Below are positions 54,001-62,429 of a stretch of 64,000 nt of DNA, piece after piece. The notes beneath the pieces are model-generated. The model ran no database searches and was not told where the DNA came from. It worked only from the letters and a program-made list of their open reading frames with translations. The stretch lies in contig NZ_JAJEJP010000002.1 in NCBI RefSeq assembly GCF_021390495.1, positions 1,736,001-1,800,000 of the forward strand, written 5' to 3'. Positions within the stretch are counted from its first letter, which is position 1; the number at the start of each line of letters is the position of its first letter. This DNA comes from Paraburkholderia sp. ZP32-5 (lineage in GTDB: Bacteria > Pseudomonadota > Gammaproteobacteria > Burkholderiales > Burkholderiaceae). A program made the position numbers and the translations under genes.

Positions 54001-54012
54001 GCACACGTGTTC
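54001..54012. promoter_or_regulatory. LacI-type operator, site 2
   Basis: GCACACGTGTTC shares the ACACGTGT core with site 1; the centres are 200 bp apart and this site is just before the lacI-type start. DNA looping between the two is plausible. Confidence 0.65.
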
Positions 54013-54034
54013 ACTCAACGAGGAAATCTCGCGG

Positions 54035-55162
54035 ATGAAACCGGGAATAAAAAAGACCAAACCGCGGCATGCGGAGATTGCAACGAATTCGACACGGACT
54101 GAACGGACGCCTGATACCAGGTCCCCCAAGGCGCCGGCGGAAGTGACCATTCGCGATATCGCTCGCGCACTCGATATCTCTCACACCACGGTGTCGCGAG
54201 CGCTCGCCGGCAGCCCCAAGATCAGCGACGAAACGAAGCTGCGCGTCCGTGCGGCCGTAGAGCAGATGGGCTACGTGCCGTCCGCATCGGCCCGACTAAT
54301 GCGTGGCCGGCAAAGCTCGATTGTCGGCCTCGCGATCCCCGACATTCAAAACGACTTCTATGCGACCGTGGCGAAATTCGTCGCCGACGCCGTGGCGGCC
54401 CGTTCGATGCAGCTCATGCTGTGCGTGACAAACGACGATCCCGTACGTGAACTGCGGGAACTACGCGCGTTGCTGGAGCTTCGTCCAGCGGGCGTGATCG
54501 TCGTACCCTCGCCGGCGCCCGAATCCGAAACACAGGCATTGCTGCGCAATCTTTGCACGGTGCAACTGCTGCGAAAACACGCCGGCCTGAACGGAACCGC
54601 CGTCCTGATCGACGACAGGAAAGGGGTTCATGCAGCGACGCGTCATCTGCTCGACTATGGTCACCGGCGCATTGCCTATATCGGCGGCGGAACGGACATC
54701 AGCACGGGCCGCGAACGTCTCGCCGGATTCCATCAGGCGCTGGCCGAACGCAAGATCGAATCCGGTCCAGTGATGCTAGGGCCACCTCGCCCTGAGTTCG
54801 CGAGGCACGCGGTGACCTCGCTGATGACCGCGAAGAACCGGCCCACCGGGATCATATTCGGCAGCAGCGAGTTGACCCTCGGTGCGATGCAGGCGCTTCG
54901 GGCGCTAGGTCTCGAATGGCCGCGCGACGTCTCCGTGGTTGGCTATCACGACCCCGCATGGTTCGAGCTGGCCGAACGCGGCATTACGACGGTGCGCCTG
55001 CCTGTCGAAGGCATTGCGCTTACGGCGACGAGCCTCGTTCTGTCGAGACATGACGCGCATCGACTGGAGGAACAGTTGGAACCGTTGCCCTCCGATGTGC
55101 AGTTCAGCCCGAGTCTGGTGCTGCGCAACTCCACCACGGCACTGCTGACGTCGTTTCGTTGA
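54035..55162 (+). CDS. LacI/GalR-family repressor of the kinase-enolase-MFS operon
   Basis: 375 aa. HTH VTIRDIARALDISHTTVSRA with hinge helix SASARLMRGR, then a sugar-binding-type core (IVGLAIPDIQNDFYATVAKF; GIIFGSSELTLGAMQALRAL). A 40-residue basic N-terminal extension precedes the HTH. ATG 54035 with GAGGAAA upstream. Divergent from the operon with two ACACGTGT palindromes between them. Confidence 0.92.
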   Translation: MKPGIKKTKPRHAEIATNSTRTERTPDTRSPKAPAEVTIRDIARALDISHTTVSRALAGSPKISDETKLRVRAAVEQMGYVPSASARLMRGRQSSIVGLAIPDIQNDFYATVAKFVADAVAARSMQLMLCVTNDDPVRELRELRALLELRPAGVIVVPSPAPESETQALLRNLCTVQLLRKHAGLNGTAVLIDDRKGVHAATRHLLDYGHRRIAYIGGGTDISTGRERLAGFHQALAERKIESGPVMLGPPRPEFARHAVTSLMTAKNRPTGIIFGSSELTLGAMQALRALGLEWPRDVSVVGYHDPAWFELAERGITTVRLPVEGIALTATSLVLSRHDAHRLEEQLEPLPSDVQFSPSLVLRNSTTALLTSFR

Positions 55163-55274
55163 GGTCGTCATCTTCCAGCACGACTACCTGTTGCCGCATC
55201 AGTTGGATGGGTGATGGCATTGGGTGTGTTCCACGAGGTCCGGTCGACCCGGACCCCGCCCTGGAAGGTCTCCC

Positions 55275-56981
55275 TTAGAACGTCGCCCAATCGTTATCAC
55301 TGCCCGCACCTGCCGTCACCGCTGTGGCCGGTGTCGGAATCGACGCCGCAGCGAACTGTGCCGCCTTGCGTGAAGTCGTCGCAAGTAGAGGCTTGAATGC
55401 ACGCTTAGGCGCCACACTCTGGCGCGCCTTGCAGCCGCCGTCGTCGAGCTGAAAGACCGCGACCGCGCTACGCAGCTTGCCCGCCTGGTCTTCGAGCGAC
55501 GCGGCAGCCGCCGCAGCTTCCTCCACCAGCGCCGCGTTCTGCTGCGTGACCTCGTCCATCTGCGTAACCGCGCGCGCCACCTGATCGATACCACCGCTCT
55601 GTTCTTCCGATGCTGCTGCAATCTCGCCCATGATGTCGGTCACGCGCCGCACCGCGCTGATAATTTCCGTCATCGTGCGACCCGCTTCGTCCACCAGTGC
55701 CGAGCCCGACTGCACGCGTTCGACCGACGTATCGATCAGCTCCTTGATTTCCTTCGCCGCCGCCGACGAACGCTGCGCAAGGCTGCGCACCTCGCCTGCG
55801 ACCACCGCGAAGCCACGCCCTTCTTCACCGGCGCGCGCCGCTTCAACGGCGGCATTCAGCGCCAGGATGTTGGTCTGAAACGCAATGCCTTCGATGATCG
55901 AGATGATGTCCGCGATCTTGGCCGAACTCTGGTTGATATCGCCCATCGTGCCGACCACCTGCCCGACCACTGCGCTGCCCTTGTTGGCGATTTTCGACGC
56001 GTTGGCTGCCAGCGAACTCGCCTGGCGCGCGTTATCCGCGTTCTGTTTGACCGTGCCGGTCAGCTGGTCCATGCTCGACGCGGTTTGCTGCAACGCCGAG
56101 GCCTGTTCTTCGGTACGCGAGGACAGATCGATATTGCCCGCCGCGATCTGACGCGTCGCGGTCGCGATCGATTCGCTGCCGCCGCGCACGGTGCGCACCG
56201 TCTCGATCAGACTGCGCTGCATCTTCGCAATGCCTTCCAGCAGATGACCCATTTCGTCACGCGACGTCACCTCGACCGGACTGCGCAGATCGCCGGCGGC
56301 GATCGCGTCGAAATGGCCGAGAGCCTGGTCGAGCGGCCGGGAAATCGCGCGGCTCAGCGTCACGTATGCAAACGTTGCGGCCAGCACGCCGAGCAGCAAT
56401 GCGCTCACGCTGACCATACGGAATACGTCGTAGCTGTTCTCCGCATTGTCGTAGCCCCGCTGGGCCGAGTCGAACAGGAATTTTCTCAGCGTGTCGTCGG
56501 CGTTGACGAGATCGTTGTAGGCTGCCTGCAGATGCTTGGCGCCGTCGATCACCTTGGTCGAATCGTTGGCCGCCACGGTGGCAGAGAACGAATCCATTTC
56601 CTGATGCAGCGTGTCGCGCTTTGCCGCGACGTCCTGTGCGAGCCGGTTTTCCTCGGCATCGCGCGGCAGCGACAGGTATTTTTTCCACCACATGTCGGAG
56701 GTGGTCCGCATCAGGCGCGCGCGCTCGAGCGTCGGTGCCACTTCGGGGGTGCCGGCCAGAAAAGCGGCGCGGTCGAGCACGAGGCGCTCGCGCGCCGAGT
56801 ACATCTCCGCATTGCCGACATCGACGGCGCCAGGCATCGCATTGGTGAACGTGTTTTTATAGGCGTCGTTCGAATGGCTCATGCCGACCACGCCGAAAAC
56901 CCCGGTCGCTACCAGCAACGCGGCAAGAAATGCCATCGTGAGGCCAATCCGCGCCTTGATCGTAATAGCTTTGTTCAACAT
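55275..56981 (-). CDS. Methyl-accepting chemotaxis protein
   Basis: 568 aa. TM1 (about 12-34), periplasmic four-helix (TarH/4HB-type) sensor 35-190, TM2 (VSVSALLLGVLAATFAYVTL), HAMP, and signalling domain with the hairpin tip IIEGIAFQTNILALNAAVEA followed by ARAGEEGRGFAVVAGEVR. Ends in DNDWATF, a tethering pentapeptide-like tail for CheR/CheB. Ligand unknown. ATG at 56981. Confidence 0.95.
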   Translation of the reverse strand: MLNKAITIKARIGLTMAFLAALLVATGVFGVVGMSHSNDAYKNTFTNAMPGAVDVGNAEMYSARERLVLDRAAFLAGTPEVAPTLERARLMRTTSDMWWKKYLSLPRDAEENRLAQDVAAKRDTLHQEMDSFSATVAANDSTKVIDGAKHLQAAYNDLVNADDTLRKFLFDSAQRGYDNAENSYDVFRMVSVSALLLGVLAATFAYVTLSRAISRPLDQALGHFDAIAAGDLRSPVEVTSRDEMGHLLEGIAKMQRSLIETVRTVRGGSESIATATRQIAAGNIDLSSRTEEQASALQQTASSMDQLTGTVKQNADNARQASSLAANASKIANKGSAVVGQVVGTMGDINQSSAKIADIISIIEGIAFQTNILALNAAVEAARAGEEGRGFAVVAGEVRSLAQRSSAAAKEIKELIDTSVERVQSGSALVDEAGRTMTEIISAVRRVTDIMGEIAAASEEQSGGIDQVARAVTQMDEVTQQNAALVEEAAAAAASLEDQAGKLRSAVAVFQLDDGGCKARQSVAPKRAFKPLLATTSRKAAQFAAASIPTPATAVTAGAGSDNDWATF

Positions 56982-57199
56982 GCATGTTCCTGTGCTTGAC
57001 TAAATGAGAGGCGGCGCGACGCGGGTCATCTGGATGCCTACGCTTCTAATGGTTGCGCCGCAATCAGGTCGGCAGGCGACGCATTTTTCTATCTGGTCAG
57101 GAATATCTACATGTACTCTTTCCGACTGTTCGCTTGCGTTGGCGAAACGCTTTTTCAGTGCGGGTTCGTCGTCCTGGTCATCGTGGTAGTCAGCAATTC

Positions 57200-57349
57200 T
57201 TGTCGCGACTGAGCCCAACGGCGCATGCAGGAGTAGCCATAAGGACCACGACGAGGACTGGAAAAATCTTATCAGACGAAAATCTGCCGGCGCATTGCTC
57301 AATTTGGCAAGGGGTTTGCATTTTCGTCAACGCTCCCTCGGTCGACTTC
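57200..57349 (+). repeat. Intergenic repeat, copy C
   Basis: TTGTCGCGACTGAGCCCAAC, GAGTAGCCATAAGGACCACG, GAAAAATCTTATC, AAAATCTGCCGG, AAGGGGTTTGCATTTTCGTC and GTCGACTTC. The best-preserved copy; shares its right half with A and its left half with B. Confidence 0.7.
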
Positions 57350-57578
57350 GGCGGGCTCGCGCAGAGTCTTTCTGGAAGCGATGGCGACGAAATGCTTTGC
57401 GAGCACGGGCTGATGCTCCGCAGTGGATCCGCGATGGGTGCTACGCTGATTTCCGCGCCCTGGTTCTACGAGGAATTCTTCGGGCGCACGGGATCCGGAT
57501 TCATCAGACGAAGAAAAAGATCGGTGGTACTTCGGCATGAAAGTACATATCGGCGTCGACGCGGACTCGGTGAGTGAA
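57350..57578 (+). mobile_element. IS5-family transposase remnant
   Basis: Across shifting frames the translation reads EHGLMLRSGSAMGATLISAP, then STRNSSGARDPDSS, then DRWYFGMKVHIGVDADS, the order found in IS5/IS1182-type transposases (LLLRTGS..DATII.APSSTKN...RDPEMHQTKKG..WYFGMK.HIGVD). Several indels break it, and both ends of the element are missing. Confidence 0.75.
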
Positions 57579-57655
57579 CATCAATAGCACCGCCGAAGGG
57601 CTATCGGCTTGTTTGCCGAGCATTGCCGGCTTCGAACCTTTTAAATGAACTCGCC

Positions 57656-58291
57656 CTAGCGCGTTGTAATAGCGATTCGAATACCAATACCCACGAAGGT
57701 CGCGCCAACTACTCGATGTAGCCAACGGCCAATTGCAACCTGCTTTTTCATCGAACGCGCCACCATCGCCGCGCAGCAGGCCAGTAACGAATCCGTCACC
57801 ATCCCAAGCACGATCATCAAGGCGCCGAGAACGAGAAGCGCCAGCGTTTTTCTCGGACCACCCGTCTCGACAAATTGAGGCAGGAACGCGATATAGAACA
57901 GCAGCACCTTCGGATTTCCTACGTTCGTCAAGAAACCGCGCAACAGCAACGCCCTTGATGACAGACGTCTTATCGGTGTGACGATGTCTTTGGATGACCC
58001 GCGACCGGACCATCTCAGTGTGCTGACGCCAAGATAGACGAGATAGATTGCACCTACCCACCTGATCGCGTTGAAGATCGCAGGCGAAGCGGCAATTACC
58101 GCACTGACTCCGAATGCACATGCCATTGTGTGCATACATCCACCAAGCGAAACGCCCAACGCCGATAGAATGCCCGCGCGTCGACCATGCGCGAGGCTTT
58201 GGCCGGCTACATACGCCATATCGGGTCCAGGCGTCAAATTCAGCAAGACAACAGAGCCGATGAACAACGGCAGTCCGGATATTCCGAGCAT
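57656..58291 (-). CDS. LysE/RhtB-family exporter
   Basis: 211 aa, six helices. LNLTPGPDMAYVAGQSLAHG at helix 1 is the LysE/RhtB signature, with GFLTNVGNPKVLLFYIAFLP in the centre. Exports amino acids or related metabolites. Solitary; upstream neighbour is the tartrate-dehydratase-like gene on the same strand, 135 bp away. Confidence 0.92.
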   Translation of the reverse strand: MLGISGLPLFIGSVVLLNLTPGPDMAYVAGQSLAHGRRAGILSALGVSLGGCMHTMACAFGVSAVIAASPAIFNAIRWVGAIYLVYLGVSTLRWSGRGSSKDIVTPIRRLSSRALLLRGFLTNVGNPKVLLFYIAFLPQFVETGGPRKTLALLVLGALMIVLGMVTDSLLACCAAMVARSMKKQVAIGRWLHRVVGATFVGIGIRIAITTR

Positions 58292-58426
58292 CGTTCCCTA
58301 CCTCGATTACATTAAACGACTCTCGTCATTCGAAATAAACCTGTAGCCCAAAGCGTTTCCTCGCGCGCACACGAAGCCAGCATTGCGCCGCGTATCGCCG
58401 AAGCACGCAACCGCCCAACCTTTCGA

Positions 58427-59584
58427 TTAGTCGAAAAGGCGATGGAATTCCCGACGAACTTCGTCGTGCAGTTCGAAGCCGATGCCGGGGACTTGGGGCA
58501 AGTCTATGAAGCCGTCTGCGATCGTCAAACCGGATGCGACCCCATGAAATGGTGCGAAGGCGAAAGGATTGATTTCCGCGCCGCCGAGATCAAGGGCGGC
58601 TGCAACATGCAGGCCAAACACGTGCCCTCCATGTGGCCAGAAGGCGGAACGCGGCCAACCACGTTCAGTCAGGTCCGCGACGATCTCGCAATAGTGTGTC
58701 AGTCCGTAGCAATGGACCGGATCGAACAGCAATATATCTTGAGGCCGGCGCAACCCGGCATATCTATCGACCAGCCGCGCCTCCGCGCGCGAGAACAGTG
58801 CCTCGCCAGCCGCGATTGAGCCGGGATAGACGGTTGCCACGCGCGAGTGCGTTTCGAAGTCCAACGGATCGCAGATGTCCTCGAACCACCATAGGCCGAG
58901 CGGCGCAAGCGAATGCGCGGCTTTAAGTGCGTCGTCAGGACAATATGCGTTCATTGCATCCACGGCAAGGTGCGATGGATCCGCCAACTGCGAGGCTGCA
59001 GTCTCGATGCGCTGCAAGTCCTCGGTGAGGCTGGGAGAGCTGATCTTGATCTTGGCATGAGTGAAACCGAGATCGGTGAACCTGTGGATCTCGTCGGACA
59101 AGCGACTGAGGTCATTCTCCGGATGGCGATAGCCGCCGCCGGCATAGACGCGCACCCGCGACATTGGCGCGGCGTTGCCTATATGTTCCGCCAGGTACTG
59201 ATGCAGCGGCTTGTCCCCGATCTTCGCGGCTGCATCCCATATCGCCATATCGAGCGTGCCCACTGCCACACAACGTTCGCCGTGGCCGCCCGGCTTTTCG
59301 CCCTGCATCATCGCCGACCACGCACGCAACGGATCGAGGCCGCTACCCGCGTCATCGATCAACGTGCCGGTAGCAATCAGTCGCGGTGCAAAGCGCTCAC
59401 GGATAAGGCCACCCTGTCCAAACCGCCCGATGGAAGCAAAACCGTATCCCACTATCGGCCTGCCCGAGCGGATAACGTCGGTCACCACGGCGACGAGGCT
59501 GGTAGTCAGACCACCGGACGGAATCGTGGAATCGGCATAACGTGAGATAGGGATCGTGCGCTCTCTGACGTCGACAATGCGCAT
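58427..59584 (-). CDS. Enolase-superfamily sugar-acid dehydratase (D-tartrate dehydratase-like)
   Basis: 385 aa, MLE/MR superfamily. N-terminal capping domain (MRIVDVRERTIPISRYADST; TTSLVAVVTDVIRSG; EKPGGHGERCVAVGTLDMAI) matches Bradyrhizobium TarD. Barrel residues: Lys in HAKIKISS, Asp in LAVDAMNAY, Glu in WWFEDICDPLD, Glu in AAGEALFS, His in FWPHGGHVFG. Likely dehydrates D-tartrate or a related diacid to an alpha-keto acid. No transporter or regulator adjacent. Confidence 0.88.
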   Translation of the reverse strand: MRIVDVRERTIPISRYADSTIPSGGLTTSLVAVVTDVIRSGRPIVGYGFASIGRFGQGGLIRERFAPRLIATGTLIDDAGSGLDPLRAWSAMMQGEKPGGHGERCVAVGTLDMAIWDAAAKIGDKPLHQYLAEHIGNAAPMSRVRVYAGGGYRHPENDLSRLSDEIHRFTDLGFTHAKIKISSPSLTEDLQRIETAASQLADPSHLAVDAMNAYCPDDALKAAHSLAPLGLWWFEDICDPLDFETHSRVATVYPGSIAAGEALFSRAEARLVDRYAGLRRPQDILLFDPVHCYGLTHYCEIVADLTERGWPRSAFWPHGGHVFGLHVAAALDLGGAEINPFAFAPFHGVASGLTIADGFIDLPQVPGIGFELHDEVRREFHRLFD

Positions 59585-59596
59585 GGGCCGCTCTCT

Positions 59597-60133
59597 CTAG
59601 TTTTGTACGGTGCTATCCAGCCGACGCCAGACCGATATCGGCGTATCTCCATTAGGCCGAGGACTGACGTGATAGCTCAGTTCTCCACCTTTGAATTCGT
59701 ATTGTCGCGTCTGTTGCGTGCCATCCCAATTAGGAAAGGAAGCACTCTGTATGTGAAAAGTCAGCGTGCCAGCCGATCGGTCCACGCTGATGCTGCCGAA
59801 ATGCGTGCTCGATCCCATCACGACCGCTTTGTATTCGGCGACTGTTCCTTTGCCCTTGTCGTTCGATGCGAATGGCCGCAGCTCCGCCTTGAAGATCTGA
59901 AGCGAGTAGTGTCCCTGCGCGTCGATAAGCAACAGGCCTTTGGGATCGCTTCCGTAGTCACGCTCCCTCGAGCCGTCGGGATGCTGGATATCTGCCGCGA
60001 CCAGTGTCCACGTTCCTGCCAACGAAGGATCGAAGGTTGTCGCAGCGTCCGCGTGAACTGCACCGCTCGACAGTATGCAAGCCATGAAGACAACGGCCAC
60101 AATGCTCGATCTGAAAATGGTTCGTCCAGTCAT
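59597..60133 (-). CDS. Secreted lipocalin-like domain protein
   Basis: 178 aa. Signal peptide (MTGRTIFRSSIVAVVFMACI then LSSGAVHA). The mature part LAGTWTLVAADIQHPDGSRE and DPKGLLLIDAQGHYSLQIFK is the lipocalin-like (DUF1348/Lipocalin_5) pattern, a beta-barrel of unknown ligand. AAGGAAAA site before ATG 60133. 12 bp upstream of the dehydratase-like gene, possibly co-transcribed. Confidence 0.8.
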   Translation of the reverse strand: MTGRTIFRSSIVAVVFMACILSSGAVHADAATTFDPSLAGTWTLVAADIQHPDGSRERDYGSDPKGLLLIDAQGHYSLQIFKAELRPFASNDKGKGTVAEYKAVVMGSSTHFGSISVDRSAGTLTFHIQSASFPNWDGTQQTRQYEFKGGELSYHVSPRPNGDTPISVWRRLDSTVQN

Positions 60134-60212
60134 GCGTTTTCCTTCGCCACGTGTTGAGAGTGTTTTCAACCGCCTGGATTAGACGCGAATGAGTTCGCTC
60201 TAAATCGTATTG

Positions 60213-61181
60213 TTAAGTCTCGGAGGGAACTCGCTTCGATATAACGCAGCCTGGAACATGGTCCAGCAATGCGCCCGACCGTAGCCACGCAAGTGGGATA
60301 TGCCACAGGCTATCTTTGAAGCGGCTGTGAAAGAAAGAGAAATGCCCGATCTGCGAGTAACCAATCTGCTCTGGAGCAATGCGCAAGTGCGTACGCGAAG
60401 ATCCCGTGAAGTAGTTAAGCAGACGTTCGATCGCGGATACGGTTCCGAATTCGTCGTCGGTAACACTGATGGCCAGGATCGGTGCTCGCACGATCCCGCA
60501 TTGCTCGACAAGGCGGCTAAGTTCGATATCTTCACAGGCGAATTCGCCGCGCCGATAGGTTTCCTCGAAGCGCGCCTTGCTGCGGCTCCATGATGCGGCG
60601 ACGCCCTTGGGGGTGTCCTCCATCCAGCCAAGCCGTTTGGCCGGAACATAACCGATCAGCGCCGCGAGTAATGGCATCAAAACATGCCAGCGCCACAGCA
60701 TGGAGAGCCTGCGATTCAATGCATAGTCGCGCCAGTGCGCGTACTGCGCGCCCATGGTAACGATGCGCCTTATCATCGCGTTCGATGGTGCCAGGCCAAC
60801 CAGAAAACCGCCAACACTGTGTGCAACGACGTCGATTGGTTGGCCCGGAAACTCATATGCCGCGTATTGAAGCACAGCCTCGAAATCGAGCCGTCCCCAT
60901 TCGAGCCACGACGCGCGAAAGCCGCGTAGCGTCGGCGGACGTGATTCGCCAATGCCACGATAGTCATACACGATCACATCGGCTCCATGCTCATGGAGGA
61001 ACGTTGCGAAGCGGAAGTAATAGCTGCAGCGCACTGAAGTCGCTGAATTCACAATCACTACGGTTCGGTCGGCGGCGCTTTCCATCGATCCTGGCTTACG
61101 TTGACGCCAGACAAAGCCCTTGAGCGCGCAGTCGTCGCCCGCGAGGAACGTGATCGCCTCGGGTCCATCCACTCCTTCCAT
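60213..61181 (-). CDS. Alpha/beta hydrolase (YheT/BchO-like, membrane-associated)
   Basis: About 322 aa. VIVYDYRGIGESRPP, nucleophile VVAHSVGGFLVGLAPS, acid in ISVTDDEFGTVSA, and late His in IGHFSFF. The central hydrophobic stretch LMPLLAALIGYVPAKRLGWM is typical of this subfamily. Substrate unknown. ATG at 61181 with GAGAGG upstream; the frame is open to 61286. Divergent from the LysR gene. Confidence 0.87.
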   Translation of the reverse strand: MEGVDGPEAITFLAGDDCALKGFVWRQRKPGSMESAADRTVVIVNSATSVRCSYYFRFATFLHEHGADVIVYDYRGIGESRPPTLRGFRASWLEWGRLDFEAVLQYAAYEFPGQPIDVVAHSVGGFLVGLAPSNAMIRRIVTMGAQYAHWRDYALNRRLSMLWRWHVLMPLLAALIGYVPAKRLGWMEDTPKGVAASWSRSKARFEETYRRGEFACEDIELSRLVEQCGIVRAPILAISVTDDEFGTVSAIERLLNYFTGSSRTHLRIAPEQIGYSQIGHFSFFHSRFKDSLWHIPLAWLRSGALLDHVPGCVISKRVPSET

Positions 61182-61408
61182 CGTGCCTCTCACCGTGTTA
61201 AGACCGCTTTCAATGACGGAAAAGCCTCTACGGCTTGTAGCGAGTCGACTTGCCCGTGCGGACCATTCCTTGTCATGTTCCGACAAGGCGACTTCGGATC
61301 ATATGCAGTAAGATCAGCCGCATATGCTGCGCTTTGCAGCTGCCATTTCACCTGACTCCCGCGGCCCGCTCAATCAATTTTTTTGCATCTTTCACATAAG
61401 GAAAGCGC

Positions 61409-62359
61409 ATGCCAACGCCGTTGGTGAAACTCCCGTCTCTCGACCTGATTCGTGGATTCGTCGCGGTCGGCCGGCGTATGAGTATCACGCAAGCAGCCGC
61501 GGATCTCTGTATTACCCAATCCGCGTTGAGCCGGCAGGTGCGAGTGCTCGAGGATTCGCTTGGCGTCGTACTATTTCATCGCGGCTACCGCTCTATTTCG
61601 TTCACGCCGGAAGGTGAACGCCTCTTTCGCATCGCCGATTCGTCAGTTCAGCAGTTACAGGAAGTACTGGAAATACTGAATCAACCCCAAGGACGACGGT
61701 TGCCCGTGACGATCACAGCCAGCATCGGCGTCACCGGCCTCTGGTTATTGCCACGCCTGAATCGGTTTCAGCAGCGCCACCCGAACCTCGACCTACGTGT
61801 CGCGGCGAGCGATAAAAATCTCGACTTGCGCGTCGAGGGAGTCGATCTCGGCATCCGATACTGTCCTGCAGAGTCCACTCCGACTGGCGCCGTGCGCCTG
61901 TTTGAGGAAGCTGTGATCCCCGTGTCCCATCCTTCGCTCGGACTTACGCGGATCGACGATGATGCGATTCTTGTCCAACAGGTATTGCTTGAATTCGACG
62001 GGCCGCGTCGACCCATGCTGAGCTGGGCGGATCAACTGGCAAAAATGGGGCGAAATAGCACGCAACCATTGGGCAAGTTACGCTTTAATCACTATGATCA
62101 GGTGATTCAGGCGGCGCTTGCCGGTCAGGGTATTGCGTTAGGCCGAATCGCGCTGATCGAACCGTTGCTCGCTGACGGGAAGCTGGTTGCGCTTTCAGAT
62201 GGAATCTCCGGACGCACGAGTGCCTACGGCTATTGGCTTTATCAGGCCGAATCCAATCCGCGCCAGGACGTGCTTGATGTCATCGCGTGGATCCGTACGG
62301 AAGCGTTCGCGGTCGAAGCCGTCATCGACCGCGTCCTTAATAGACAATCCGCGCGCTAG
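61409..62359 (+). CDS. LysR-family regulator (GcvA-like)
   Basis: 316 aa. HTH ITQAAADLCITQSALSRQVR, effector domain ASDKNLDLRVEGVDLGIRYC, the GcvA-group pattern. AAGGAAAG site before ATG. It lies 70 bp upstream of a DapF-like gene on the same strand and diverges from a hydrolase gene; it may control either. Confidence 0.9.
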   Translation: MPTPLVKLPSLDLIRGFVAVGRRMSITQAAADLCITQSALSRQVRVLEDSLGVVLFHRGYRSISFTPEGERLFRIADSSVQQLQEVLEILNQPQGRRLPVTITASIGVTGLWLLPRLNRFQQRHPNLDLRVAASDKNLDLRVEGVDLGIRYCPAESTPTGAVRLFEEAVIPVSHPSLGLTRIDDDAILVQQVLLEFDGPRRPMLSWADQLAKMGRNSTQPLGKLRFNHYDQVIQAALAGQGIALGRIALIEPLLADGKLVALSDGISGRTSAYGYWLYQAESNPRQDVLDVIAWIRTEAFAVEAVIDRVLNRQSAR

Positions 62360-62429
62360 TTGCGCTACGGGCAAGCGTAAGATCACAACGACTTCCATCT
62401 ATTTCTCCCTGTCGACCCTGGAAACATCA

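Larger units (their letters stand above)
56982..57655. other. Intergenic region with repeat C and IS remnant
   Basis: 674 bp between the chemoreceptor start and the lysE-like stop. Contains repeat copy C (57200-57349) and an IS5-family transposase fragment (57350-57578). The first 200 bp hold the chemoreceptor promoter; no gene is supported. Confidence 0.55.

Noticed and set aside
57053..57577. 174-codon frame across repeat C and the IS fragment
   Set aside because: Only the central part matches a transposase, and the N-terminal part is the repeat, whose translation is not conserved between copies.
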